Assembly (NCBI RefSeq): GCF_950023065.1
Contig: NC_088681.1
Span: 54,780,836 to 54,844,835, forward strand
Origin: Planococcus citri
Taxonomy: Eukaryota > Arthropoda > Insecta > Hemiptera > Pseudococcidae
Reading direction: 5' to 3'
DNA: 64,000 nucleotides
The notes below the pieces were generated by a model, which had not been told where the DNA came from, did no database searches, and saw only the letters and a program-made list of their open reading frames with translations. Numbering within the stretch: the first letter of the stretch is position 1; every line of letters starts with the position of its first letter. The translations under genes were made by a program, and so were the position numbers. Of this stretch, positions 34,540 through 47,509 are shown piece after piece.

Positions 34540-36500
34540 TTCTTCTCTCACTTTATGAGCATAAAATGCTATTGCCCTCTTGTTCATAATACTAGGCAAT
34601 CCACTCTGATCTTTTTCTTACTAGGTTACCTTCTTAGGTTTCTATAGATTATGCTTTGTATAAGTGTACAATTCATATTCGAATTCAATGTAGAAAAATT
34701 CATTAGTTCACATTATGATGTGCAGATGATGAATTATTTGATAAGGGGTCACCTTTAATGATTTGAAACTTTTTTCTTGTTTTTGAAACATTTCTCTTTC
34801 TCTCACTTCATGTGCATGAAAGGACATTGCCGTCTTGTTCATTATACTAGGCAATCCACTCTGATCTTTTTCTTACTATGTGACCTTGTTAGATTTCTAT
34901 AGATTATGCTTTGTATGAATGTACAATTCATACTCGAATTAATATAGAAAAATTCATCAGTTCACATTATGATGTGCAGATGATGAATTATTCAATAAGG
35001 GGCTACCTTAAATAATTTGAAACTTTTTTTCAAAAACATCTTTTTTACTTTCACTTAATATTCATAAAAGGCTGTTGCCCTCTTGTTCATTATACTAGGC
35101 AATCCACTCTGATATTTTTCTTACTATGTGACCTTGTTAGATTTCTATAGATTATGCTTTGTATGAATGTACAATTCATACTCGAATTAATATAGAAAAA
35201 TTCATCAGTTCACATTATGATGTGCAGATGATGAATTATTCAATAAGGGGCCACCTTTAATAATTTGAAACTTTTTTTCAAAAACATCTTTTTTACTTTC
35301 ACTTAATGTTCATAAAAGGCTATTGCCCTCTTGTTCATTATGCAAGGCAATCCACTCTGATCTTTCTCTTACTATGTGACCTTGTTAGATTTCTATAGAT
35401 TATGCTTTGTATGAGTGTACAATTTATACCTATTCAAATTCAATGTAGAAAAATTCATTAGTTCACATTATGGCATGCAGATGATGAATTATTTGATAAA
35501 GGGTCACCTTTAATAATTTGAAACTTTTTTTCAAAACCATCTTTTTTACTTTCTCTTAATGCTCATAAAAGGCTATTGCCCTCTTGTTCATTATGCTAGG
35601 CAATCCACTCTGATCTTTCTCTTACTATGTGACCTTGTTAGATTTCTATAGATTATGCTTTGTATGAGTGTACAATTCATATTCAAATTCAATGTAGAAA
35701 AATTCATTAGTTCACATTATGATGTGCAGATGATGAATTATTTGATAAGGGGTCACCTTTAATGATTTGAAACTTTTTTCTTGTTTTTGAAACATTTCTC
35801 TTTCTCTCACTTCATGTGCATGAAAGGACATTGCCCTCTTGTTCATTATACTAGGCAATCCACTCTGATCTTTTTCTTACTATGTGACCTTGTTAGATTT
35901 CTATAGATTATGCTTTGTATGAATGTACCTACAATTCATACTCGAATTAATATAGAAAAATTCATTAGTTCACATTATGATGTGCAGATGATGAATTATT
36001 CAATAAGGGGCCACCTTTAATAATTTGAAACTTTTTTTCAAAAACATCTTTTTTACTTTCACTTAATGTTCATAAAAGGCTGTTGCCCTCTTGTTCATTA
36101 TGCAAGGCAATCCACTCTGATCTTTCTCTTACTATGTGACCTTGTTAGATTTCTATAGATTATGCTTTGTATGAATGTACAATTCATACTCGAATTAATA
36201 TGATGAATTATTCAATAAGGGGCCACCTTTAATAATTTAAAACTTTTTTTAAAAAACATCTTTCTTTCTTTCTTTCACTTGATGTTCATAAAAGGCTATT
36301 GCCCTCTTGTTCATTATGCTAGGCAATCCACTCTGATCTTTTTCTTACTAGGTTACCTTGTTAGGTTTCAATAGATTATACTTTGTATGAATGTACAATT
36401 CATATTCAAATTAATATAGAAAAATTCATTTGTTCACATTATGATGTGCAGATGGTGAATTATTTGATAAGGGGTTACCTTTAATGATTTGAAACCATGT
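34540..36500 (-). repeat. Eight ~250-bp tandem repeats carrying an exon-like frame
   Basis: CCACTCTGATCTTT recurs at 34601, 34856, 35104, 35352, 35605, 35860, 36112 and 36328 (steps 255, 248, 248, 253, 255, 252, 216). Four-unit blocks repeat at ~1004 bp: the AATGATTTGAAACTTTTTTC variant occurs near 34757 and 35760. On the minus strand every unit contains an open stretch reading DQSGLPSIMNKRAIAFY (or close) and continuing about 20-25 codons. The copies at 34856 and 35860 stay open to AAAG|GTGACC, while others acquire a TAA or TAG. The unit may therefore be a tandemly duplicated exon with introns, continuing into the reading frames at 33587-34497. Confidence 0.75.
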
Positions 36501-36509
36501 GTAACTGTG

Positions 36510-36815
36510 TAACATTATATCACAGATATCTTTGCAGCAAAATTAAGCTTGTTTTATGAGAAAATATTTTTTATTGGTGACAACTTAATTCCAAGAGGGT
36601 GTGTAACTTAATACTGTGATAAATATTTCTTTATGAGTAATTTGAGCAAGCAAAACTGCATCAAAAAAGGATATTCAAAAAAGAATGATGTGATGTGTAA
36701 ACAAATTATGCCTGGTTAAAATAATTAAGAATTAAATGAAACATTATGGATGTTTCTGGGAATTTTTATTAGAAAAAAGTGCTCAAAAAATGTATGAAGG
36801 TGATGGGCATTGTTC
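36510..36815. other. AT-rich spacer between repeat families
   Basis: No supported feature. AT-rich with no internal repetition recognised. Confidence 0.4.
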
Positions 36816-36821
36816 TATTGG

Positions 36822-37211
36822 AATGGTGAGCTCTTTTTGATCTTATTATGCAGCATTTTTCATGATGGACTATTGAGAATTACTTTTCATTAAAATCACA
36901 TATTCTACCAAAATTGAGTTTCCTTTCTACTTTGGCTCAATTTTTCCAAGTTCCTTTCTATCTAATTCTTTAAGGTGCGAGGGTACTGGTCTTGGAAATG
37001 TAGTACATATGAGTTCTGTTGGATTATTGATCTCTTTTTGACCTCATTGTGCAGCATTGTTTCTAATAGGCATATTAAGAATTAGGTACTTTTCATTAAA
37101 ATCACATATTCTACCAAAATTAAGTTTTCTTTCTACTTTGGCTCAATTTTTTCCAAGTACCTTTCAATCCAATTCTTCAAGGTGTGAGAGGATTGGTCTT
37201 GAAAATGTAGC
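36822..37211 (-). repeat. ~195-bp direct repeat, two copies
   Basis: Copies at about 36822-37005 and 37020-37211 share CTTTTTGAYCTYATTRTGCA, TTTCATTAAAATCACATATT, CTACCAAAATT, CTACTTTGGCTCAATTTTT and GGTCTTG(G/A)AAATGTAG. On the minus strand the second copy reads KNWIERYLEKIEPK, a stop, then KENLILVEYVILMKS. It could be another exon duplicate of the same decayed gene, but the evidence is slight. Confidence 0.7.
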
Positions 37212-37219
37212 ATGACTCA

Positions 37220-37695
37220 TCTATTCTAACTAATTAATAGTTGATAAATTTCTCCCTGTGAATGCTCACTGTGGTGACTAATGCTTAATATGTATGTGGT
37301 AAAATTAACCAATTGCATTTTTTGTGAATATCTTCAAAATGCACTCAAATTGAAAACCTGAGGGGTCAAAAAACAAATAAAAATTCAATTATTCACAATT
37401 TTGGCTCTCTTCATTTTTTTACATAAATGTGCAATTTTCAAGATTTTGAGGAAAACTCATCTCGCTTCACCACTAGTATTACTGGAGGCGTACAATAGTT
37501 CCCAATAATAATCTTCAAAATGATTTTAGACTAATTAAAATCAATTTGGATGTTGCTTCTATCCCACCTTCAGGGCCTTATTTTTTAAAAGGCTGGCCAA
37601 AATTAGAAGCTGTAGGCGCATGGAAGCTGGAAGGGTCTTGTGTTGTACTTATAGCTGAGGTTTCAATTTAAAAATGGAAAAAATGTTAAAAAAGA
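37220..37695. other. AT-rich spacer, no gene seen
   Basis: No supported feature. Mixed sequence between two tandem families. Confidence 0.4.
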
Positions 37696-37699
37696 CTTC

Positions 37700-38515
37700 T
37701 CAAGAACTTTTTTACATTTTAATTGGGTATCAATTTTCAATCACTTATTCAGACCTATTCTCTTTCAAAATTCAAATAGATTTTCTCATAAATTCAACCA
37801 CTCTTGAGCTATCTACCTATGAGTTTTCACTTTTCAGGAATAATTGAATACTTTCAAGAAATCATAAATGCCTGAAAATTATTAATTTCAGTTTAATTTA
37901 ATTTAATTCAAATGAAGAAATAATTGATCTAATGACTCCAATCAAAACTCTGACCTGCTTTAAGATCTATTAGAATTCTTTAAAACTTTTTCACATTTCG
38001 ATTAAGTGTCAATTTTCAATCACTTATTCAGACCTATTCTCTTACAGATAGATTTTCTCATAAATTCAACCACTCTTGAGCTATCTACCTATGAGTTTTC
38101 ACTTTTCAGGAATAATTGAATACTTTCAAGAAATTACAAATGCCTGAAAATTATCGATTTCAGTTTAATTTAATTTAATTCAAATGAAGAATTGATTGAT
38201 CTAATGACTCCAATCAAAACTCTGACCTGCTTTAAGATCTATTAGAATTCTTAAAAACTTACAACTTTTCCACATTTCGATTAGGTGTCAATTTTCAATC
38301 ACTTATTCAGACCTATTCTCTTTCAAATAGATTTTCTCATAAATTCAACCACTCTTGAGCTATCTACCTATGACTTTTCAGGAATTAAACACTTTCAAGA
38401 AATTATAAATGCCTAAAAATTATGAATTTTGGTTTAATTCAATTCAAATGAAGAAATTATTGATCTAATGACTCCAATCAAAACTCTGATTTGGTTTAAG
38501 ATCTATTCAAATTTG
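37700..38515. repeat. 279-bp tandem repeat, three copies
   Basis: ATCACTTATTCAGACCTATT occurs at 37740, 38019 and 38298, exact 279-bp steps. Copies are nearly identical across CTCATAAATTCAACCACTCT, TGAGCTATCTACCTATGA, TTTCAGGAAT and GATCTAATGACTCCAATCAA, so amplification is recent. The 114-codon plus frame starting at 38468 begins in the last copy and runs into unique DNA. It is not recognised, and AATAAA follows it at 38813. Confidence 0.85.
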
Positions 38516-41500
38516 GTTAGATTCATTGTTAGGCTGGGATATACCTTTAATGACAACCATGAAATAGTTGTTATCTGTGCAATGAGGGAAACACTGATAG
38601 TGGTGAGTCAGGCCATGGCTATGGAGTCTAAGGAGCAACGCTTGCTCATCACAGTTGTATTGTATGTTGAGAGTGATTGTCACAACAATGTATCATTTAT
38701 AATCATATTATTTTTAAGGGTTCAACTTGTATTGTTTTGTACTTATTACTTACATAAGGAATATGTGTGTTTATTTTATTATATAGTTTATATTTGTTGC
38801 AATAATTGTTGAAATAAATGTAAAATTTGAGTCATTATTGGTAATATTACTAATAGGTATTATACTTACGTATTTTGGTCATTATTACCAGTAATTCATC
38901 GAACTATCAATGTCGTATGTATTTGTCGAGTCAAATAAAATCAATTGTGACTTTGTAATATTTTTACTTGTGAGATCTCAGATATATTTTTTATTTGCTA
39001 CTAATGTATTCAATATTCATACTTGCTAATGTTCGCATTATATGGTTTTCTATGTTTTCTAATTTCGTGTACATATTTTATTTGTTGTAATTGTAAATAT
39101 GTGTAAATACATTGATTATTTCAAAGTGCAGTGCGTATTTCATCAATATTTTGTGGTCTATCCTTATTCATTGTGAGGTTTGCTTTGAGGTTCCCTTATT
39201 AATAACCCTAAGGCTGAAAAACTGATTTTTTGTTTACTACTTATCCCCATAAAGTAACTTCTAAGGACATCGTGACGTAAGCACTTTGGTAGCTGTATAA
39301 AGATAATTTTGCTCAGCGAAAAAAAGGAGAAAAAAATAAAAGATACATTTCACTGTCATCTTGCAACATTGCAACGTAAATAAGGGTTTGTATGATGATA
39401 TAATTTTTTTATAAACATTTCATTAAATAAAAATCATGTAAGCGGAAATACAATATGAATCCTTTTCGAAATGAAATACAATTAGTAGGTAACTATGTAC
39501 CTACATTTGCAGCTCTAAACTACATAAAAAAAAACTCTATAAGATATTCGATACAATTTTTTCTAAACCAAAAGGTACACAGAGCAAAAAAATGTCAACG
39601 TCTCGTTGTTTCAGCTAAAAACATTTTTACTTATAATAATGCATCAATGCAAAAAATTCAGTTAGCATACTTACTGAAAGTTGATTGAAATCAAGGCGGA
39701 ACGTCATTCTTATAACAATTGAACCATTTTATTTTAAAAAGTAGGTAATGGAATTTTATTTCAAATGTATTGATGCAAAAAATTCCAGTTAACAAATGGT
39801 AAATGGAATCAACATGAAAATATGCTTCGTTGGAAATTTAAACTACACACAAGCTACCTACATATTTTATTTCTGAAAAATAAAATAATTAGACAGGTAC
39901 CTTTATCTTGATACTTGCATTTCCTTCTTTTTTTTTATGATAGGTACATCCCATTAAAAAGGAATTGGATCCACTCTGCTTTCTTTCGACCTTACTCAAA
40001 AAAATACATGACCCAGTAAAAATAAAATACAATTGGCTTTATGACTAACAAACAATTTCTCATCTCTATATACAAAATATATCTAGCTTTTTACTAAAAT
40101 TCACCATCGATATAGAAAAAGTTTCCTTCCAAGCAGATAGGTAAAAAAAATTCTACACTTCAATTGACATCAACGTGTTTGCAAGCTTTCCAGTAAAAGC
40201 TATATCCCAATGAGAAAAAATAATTTAAAAAAAAATCAAACGAGTAAAAAATAAATACCATTTTCATCCTTCGACTTGTAAACAAAAAGGTACAATAAAT
40301 AGGCTTATACAGGAAACAAATCTTCGCCATATTCAATTCTTCGTCGCGGGTACCTATGGTATATAAAAATGTACATTATACTCGAGGTGTTCTTTTTTTT
40401 ATACTTCTTCCATAAACCTTCATTTCTTTGAAAGCGAGAAAAAAATTAATACTCGCGTAAGACTCCAACGTTGAATACCAATAAGAAAGAGTATCATGTT
40501 TTACTCAGCTAAAACTGGGAATTTTTTTTCACAACTGGGTTACTCTGTTTTTATCCTCTCGTTTCAAGTTCCGTTTTTTCATTTTTTGTACTCGAATTAA
40601 CATAATTTCCTTTCATCTGTTTAATATGAATTTCAGTTGTGGGTGAAACACACCGTACACTATGCTTCGAGTGATACGCATTTCTAACAGAAGACGAGGT
40701 ATAATTTTATCAAATTTGTATCACGTAAAGCGAGGAAAATTTTTTAGGCAATTTTCGTATTCGTTTTTACTCTTAAAAAAAAATCAACGTGGTTTGAATT
40801 CGAAATTTTAATAAGGCTGGAATTTACAAGCAAAGGTCGACGATTTCTTTCGAGTAATTATTAGAATGCGAAATATGTAACAATTTGAAATTGTAAAAAT
40901 TCTAATTTTTGGTAGAATCACATTAATTGTGGGAACATTTTTTTTTTATGAATGGGTCCATTTTACGAGGGAACCTTTTGAATTGTCATGCTTCGATTTC
41001 AACTAAACCAAGCTAGATTCAAAGAGCATGTTTTAAAAACCCCTTAACTAAAATCTCAGATCATGAAGTTCATTTTTGGATTTTTGAAGATTTTTTGAAA
41101 ATTTAAAAAATTAAAATACATAGGATGTTTTAAGGGCGATTTTGAACTTTTTCATGAAATATGATTTTTTTTTTTACCAAAGTAAACCAAGCAATGTGAA
41201 TAAATTTTTTAATTCAATCCCCACACATCAAGAACTACTAGTCTTGGGTCATTCGAGAGCCTCCAACGATTTTTAAAATTTTCTACAGAAATTTCAAATA
41301 GCTCTGGAGGGGTCAAAAATGAACTTTGGAATCTATAACTTTGTTTGGTGCTTATTGAACACTCTCGCGACTATTTTAGGGGATTATCACAAAATTTTAG
41401 AAGTGCCAGTTCAAAAGAGAATTTTTGATCAATTTTAAATCAGAAAATGTGGAAAAAGTCAAACTCTCAAAAAAAAAAAGTGATATAACGAGCGTTTTTT

Positions 41501-41845
41501 TTTTTTGTTGAGTGATAACGTATGATGTGTCTACACGATTATTCGACTCGAAAAGTAATTCGATCTTTTTTATGCCTCCAGGGCTCCAGCAAGTTTTGAA
41601 ATTTTTTCAAAAAATTCTTATTACTTACTCTGAAAAAGGCTGAAGATGAACTTCTAAAATGAACAAGCAATAGGAATCGACTCAATTTTCCACAAAAAAA
41701 AGTACCTACCTTTAGAAACCAAAAAAGAAGCGATAAAACAAGAGCAAATAATGCATAAAAATCGCCATAAAAAACGAATATGTACATAAATTATTAATTG
41801 AAATAAAAAGTTGGAACCAGGCACGTACATATTTTGCAAACGAGA
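38516..41845. other. Non-repetitive AT-rich DNA, no gene recognised
   Basis: No supported gene. 38520-38820 is higher in complexity, with a donor-like GTGAGTCAG near 38601 and AATAAA at 38813, so it might be the end of a non-coding or unknown transcript. The rest is AT-rich without recognised repeats. Confidence 0.35.
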
Positions 41846-41849
41846 TTTT

Positions 41850-44160
41850 TTGGCATTTTTTGGCAATCAAGTAAAAATTGTTGCAATTTTTGGGAAAAAG
41901 TCAATTTTTAGGAAAAAAACTAGACTTCTGAACAAGTTTTGAAGAAAAGTAAGTATTTCAACTTTTTAAAATAATTTCAATAAATTTTGAGACTTTTTGA
42001 CATTATTTTGGCAAAAAGCAAGACTGACAACTTTAGCAAAAAAGAGGACATTGTGAAAATTACTGACAAAAATATGATACGACTTTTGGAAAAAAGTTGA
42101 AAGTTCCAAGCAATTTTGCCAAAAGACAAAAATTCAACAATTTTAACATAAAGTAAGTATTAATTTTTGCAATTTTATAGATAAAAACATTCTGGCAATT
42201 CTTGGCAATTTTTCAGAGCTTCTGCTAAAAAAATCAAGAACTTTTGGCAATTTTTTGGCAAAAAAACAAGACCAAGTATTTTATTAAAATGAAACTATTA
42301 ACTATTTTTGGCAATTGTACGCAAAAATGATACTTTACCAAATTTTTGCTTGAAAACCGAGACTTACTTTCAATTTTTTCGTAAAAAATGGAACTTTTGG
42401 TACTTTTTGGCAAAGAACAAGACTTAATATTTTATCAAAAAGCAAGTCTATTTTTGGCAATTGTACAACAAAAAATGATACTTTACCAAATTGTTGCCTA
42501 AAAGCGAGACTTTTTTCAATTTTTTCGTAAAAAACGAAGCTTTTGGCACTTTTTGACAAAAAATGGGACTATTGGGTACTTTTGGAAAAAAACCAAAACT
42601 TTTTGCAATTTTTGTAAGAAAAAAACAATTTTCTGTTAGTTTTTGCGAAAACGAAACTTTTTTGCATTTTTTTTGGTAAAAAGCAAGAAATGAAAATTTG
42701 AGCAAAAAAGCAAGATTTATGGAAATTATCAGCAAAAAAGTGATACTTTTTGACCATTTTTAGCAACAAAGTAAGTACTTAATGCTTTTTAGAAATTTTC
42801 GGCAAAAAAGCTAAAATTTTAGGTAATTTTTCAAAAAAAAAAAAAAAAAAAATTAAAAATTCCAGTTGAGCAGGTTTTTTTACATTTTTTTTTGTCAAAA
42901 AAGTGAGCTTTTTCGCAATTTTGTACCAAAGTTGGATGTTTTGGTAATTTTTGACAACTTTTTCTAAAAAAGCAGGACTTTAAAATTTTGCTAAGAATCG
43001 AGAATTTTTGACAATTATATGCAAAAAAAAAAACAAACTTCTTCGCAATATCGTGTCAAATAAGCTGAACTTTTTTCCCAAATTGGTCGTAAAAAAGTGA
43101 GATTTTTGTCACTTTTTCACTTTTTGGCAAAAAACCGAGACGTATGCATATTTTTTTTATTACTTGAACAGGTATTATTTGCAATTTTTTGCCAAAAAAC
43201 TATACACAAATTTTTTGTAATTATCGACAACTTCTGCTAAAAAAGCAAGACTTTGCCATTTTGCTGAAAAGAGAGAATTTTTTGCAATTTTTGGCAAAAT
43301 GCAGCACTTTTTGGCAAATAGGCAAACAAAAAGTTTTCTTTTTTCAATTTTTGTCAAAAAAGCGAGTCTTTTTCAATTTGTTCGTGAAAAGTGATGGGTC
43401 TTTTGGCATTTTTTTTGGCTAAATTTTTCGATGATTTTTGAAAAAAAATCACGACTTGGAAGTTTCTGGGAAAAACGACAACTTTTTGTTAATTTTTGAC
43501 AACTGCTGCAAAGAAAAGCAAGACTTCGCAATTTTGCTGAAAAGTGAGAAGTTTTTATGCAATTTTTCGTAAAAAGTATGACTTTTTAGAAAGTTATGTA
43601 AAAATAATGCTTTTTTGACAATTTTGTCCATAAAAACGAGCATTTTAAAATTTGTTTGTAAAAAAGTGATGGGGCTTTTGGCGTTTTTTGATAAAAAAAA
43701 ACGAGACTCACTCTTGGGTGATTTTTGGGGGAAAAAATCGAGACTGAACAGCAAATAAAGCGAGAATTTCTTACAATTCAATGAATGAAATTATTTATTC
43801 AAGGACGCACAATACATTTACATTGTCTTTACAAATATGCTGACTCAGGTGAACAAAATGTATAAAATTACAAATTAGATAATCAGGCAATAAATAAAGT
43901 AGTAGTTTTTGGAGAAACAGAGGACTTTTTTTATAGCAAGTTTGTCAAAAAGCGAGAATTTTTGTCAATTTGATAAAATGCAAAACTTTGACAATTTTCA
44001 TAAAAAGCAAGACTATTTATTTTTTTCGCAAAAAAAATGGATTTTTGGGAATTTTTGGCCAAAAATTGAGCATTTATAGCCAAAAACGAGACAATTTGTC
44101 GACTTTATTACAGGCGAGATTTTTCGCCATTTTTGGCGGGAATCTGGACTTTGGATATTT
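41850..44160. repeat. Degenerate TTTTTGGCAA / AAAAAGCAAGAC quasi-repeats
   Basis: Over 2.3 kb the words TTTTTGGCAATTTTT, GCAAAAAAGC(A/G)AGAC and TTTTGGCAAAAA recur at roughly 30-50-bp spacing with heavy divergence. One clear larger duplication is GGCAATTGTACGCAAAAATG at about 42309 versus 42455 (~146 bp). All minus frames (KKVSFSQKL..., KSFGFFPKV...) are translations of this pattern and not proteins. Confidence 0.7.
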
Positions 44161-44164
44161 TAGC

Positions 44165-47100
44165 AGAAGAAATGATTTCCACACCACTCTAATGATTTTA
44201 AAAATTAACACAAGTTTTGAAAAATTCAACACTTCAAGGATTATAAAAATTATACAACAAAAATCCAGGTTACATATAATCTAAAAATAATACAACTCAA
44301 TGTCATACGATCGTCGTATTTCGGACATCTTTTCATTTCCACATCAACCTACAGTATCCTACAGTAAACCTTCCAATAAAAAAAATACCCCATCGAAACG
44401 ACTTCCAGCAACGCGCCACGACGTAGGAAAAAAATCCCACACGACAAAATTTCCCTTCCAAAAGATGAAAAAAAAAAATTGCCCCAAATTCGACACGAGC
44501 TCCCAACACGCCGCCAATTCAACTCCGTAAGGAACTGCAACCTAAATTCATACAAAAGAGGAAAAAAATTTCTCCTTGATTAAAAGACGTATATCCGAGC
44601 ACGAAAAAAAAACACACAACCGCACGATATGTTGCCTATCGTAATAATACGCAGTAAACATAAATGAAAGGCGTTCAGAAACCCTTGGAATATCGTGTGT
44701 AGGCAATTTATTTGACACGATTGTATGACACGGTTGTCTATCGAGATATTTTAGGAAACCACCTTCGGTTAGGTTGTGTAGTTGATTCTGACAGACGTCA
44801 AAAGCTGGTAATTTTATTACGTGTGTCGATGTTTGTTTAGCTAGTGTACCTGCAGCTTCCCAAGGATTTAGCAGAATCGAGGCCAGTCTGAAATTTTTTT
44901 TAGAAGAAGGAACCGAGAGACACGTGTGTATTGAAATTTTCAAATAGGCGTTTATTTCAGGTCAGAATTTTTTTTCCTTGTTTTTTTTCTCATCTCTTGT
45001 CTCTTGTATTATTCGATTCAATGGCTCGGATTTATAATAAATGCTTGATTAATATTTTGTTTAATCTGAAAAGGCTCCTTTCATCAATATAGATATTATA
45101 AAGCACCACTTTATATTCTTATTTCTCAAATACATCTCTTTTTCTTACGTCATATTACACAATATAATATAATATATTTAATTAAGCATCGTTCGTTGTA
45201 TTCTGCACAGAATCTGACGTAATTTAGTCATTTTTAACTTCGGTAACCTAGCTTTATGACGATTGGCCAATCATACAGCTAGATAACCAAAGAAAAAAAT
45301 TAACACTTTCTGCAACACCGATGACGATGGCGATGATGATGATGGTGGTGGTGATGACGGTGACAAAATGGTGGTTGTTTTTAATCTGGCAGGTATAAAA
45401 AAGACGTGGTGGCCAGCGATCGACCAAAACCCAAGCCTCAAGGTCTCTTAGATCAATAGACCATCGGTTCGGTTCGGTTTCGGCTTCGAATGAATCATTT
45501 TCTTGGAAATGATCACAATGAAATACGAAAAATATCGTATTAATCGGCGATGTCATCATAACCTGTTATTATAATTGGGAGTCTGGAGAAAGAATGAAAC
45601 AGAGTAGAGGAGATAGAGAGAAATGCGTTATGGGGGAGCAGCATCTTCTCAGTTCTCAAATCCACCATGTTGGGTATATTTCGCATAACCTTGTAAGGTG
45701 AACGGTGATGTTAAACTTGTTTTTTGCCTTTATATTTATATAAAATGGATTTCGTCGAATAATTAACGTTTTTCTTTGCCTGCCTGCCTCAGCCTGCCTT
45801 CTCTCAAGTTGTTCGTTCAAAAGCACATCAACTCGCACAGGAAGTATATAGTTCTAAAGTGAGAGCCTGTTAGGATAGTTAAATCAGATTAGACTCGATG
45901 AAAACTATTCCATGTTTAAAAAAAAAAAAAACTCAAATGCAGCAGTTTTTGCTCACAGAGAACAGAGAATCGAAGAGTAAACCCAAGCTATCCATCATGG
46001 AAAGTAAACGACGACTAAAAGGCCTAATTACTCGTACATGAAAAGCTTTATCAAGAGCTAATTAATACTCGGCGATGTCCATAAGTAAATGATCGAGTAA
46101 AACTTTTCTCAACAACAGTCTGCCATTTGGAGAATTCGACTATACTAGAGAGGAATTAAATTAAGACTAGATTCAAAATAACTCGCACAGAGACTCACAC
46201 ACATACTCGTTTTAATGCAATCCAAGGTGTATAGGAAATTTTCTACAAAGCTCATCTCATCCATGCTAAACCTAAGCCCGAGTAACTTTTCCATCAACCT
46301 TTAGTCCTATATACCAACCAAACATATAAGTAAGGTAGAAGTAAAAGCGCAATACTGTATGAAAAATCCCTATCTAGTTAGGTACTTTGATCAGTAATTG
46401 AAAGCTCGATTGGATTTTAAATTAATGCAAATACGCCAAATTACCGGGTTGCTCGAATAACGTCTCGCTAGCTTTGAGTTGCAGTTTTACTACAACCAAA
46501 AAAAAAAACTACTACCTACTGCAACATCAAAGCGATGACTTAAAAGCTAAAAGGTCTATACTCGATGTAGATTTAATTAAGCTGGCTTTTAAGATGCATT
46601 TTGGATACGTAGTAGGTATAATAAGTGCTTTGTTGTAAGGGTAGCATTTTTTTGAAAAACATTTTCCATAAATTGAAACCTCGAAGAAAAGGTGTTCTCG
46701 TTGTTTATAGATTCACACAAGAGTTGCTTTAAATGAGAGGGTAGGTAGAGAGAGGTTGGTACGTGTCGTTGTGAAATTCGAACAGAATGAGTTTGATGTT
46801 TTAGCGAGGCTTGGTTCAATTTCACGGTGTTTTGTTCAGATTTTGGATGGTTTTCGAGTAGGAAGGGTATCAGGGAGATTTTTCGTTATAAAAGTGACAT
46901 ATTTTTTGAATGGGAAACAAACTGGTATTTTGAAACGATTGAATTTCAATTTTTTTTTGCCAATTACGGATCTCAGAATGAAGAATTTTCCATTCTTGTA
47001 ATCGAAATTGAAATTTTTCAAGTGAAAAAAAAATGCAATTAAGTCTGGAATTTATACGAAGTATTCTGTTTTTAGTAAAATGCAACTTGAATCAACTAAA
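44165..47100. other. Mostly non-repetitive DNA with weak exon candidates
   Basis: Balanced-composition DNA with many CG dinucleotides between two quasi-repeat blocks. It includes a GATGATGGTGGTGGTGATGA microsatellite at about 45317-45363. Apart from the weak candidate at 44548-44943, no frame shows a domain. Confidence 0.4.
44548..44943 (-). CDS. Weak coding candidate with strong splice acceptor
   Basis: A 131-codon minus frame of fairly normal amino-acid composition (LLNPWEAAGTLAKQTST, then HDIPRVSERLSFMFTAYYYD). Within it, TCTCGGTTCCTTCTTCTAAA followed by AAAATTTCAG forms a good branch/pyrimidine/AG acceptor at about 44888. If this is an exon, it starts there and not at the first ATG. A GTACAC about 38 nt further on could instead end a micro-exon. 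No family is recognised and no partner exon was found, so this may be chance. Confidence 0.2.
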   Translation of the reverse strand: MKISIHTCLSVPSSKKNFRLASILLNPWEAAGTLAKQTSTHVIKLPAFDVCQNQLHNLTEGGFLKYLDRQPCHTIVSNKLPTHDIPRVSERLSFMFTAYYYDRQHIVRLCVFFSCSDIRLLIKEKFFSSFV

Positions 47101-47500
47101 AAAATAAACTAATTTTGGGCTTTCAAGAAAAAAACTGTCAAAATATCGAAAAAAAGAGTAGAATTTTCATGATTAAAAAAAAATAATAATTTCATCTAAA
47201 AACAATTCCGATGCATTTGAAAATAATTTTGTGAACATTGAAAATCAAATTTTATACTTTAGTGAAATTGAAGGTTTCATTGTTTTTTGAAAACACTCAA
47301 AGGTTGTACTGAAGAGAAATTTTGTGTAAAGTACGTATTTCATAATAAAAACTCAAGTTTCTACAACTTCTCAACTGTAGAAAAAACATTCGTCGAATGA
47401 AAAATTTCATTTTTTTAACGCATTTTTGCAATTTTTTTCAAAGAATTGTCGAGAGAAGCTTTGATTAGAATGACTGAAAAAATCGACTCAAAAAATCATA
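47101..47500. other. AT-rich DNA, no gene seen
   Basis: No supported feature. A-rich and T-rich runs only. Confidence 0.4.
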
Positions 47501-47509
47501 TTGTGAGGT

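Noticed and set aside
42335..43781. Repeated KKVSFF/AKSFGFF frames suggesting a repeat protein
   Set aside because: Arises from TTTTTGGCAA/AAAAAGC quasi-repeats; frames break constantly and exist in several phases.
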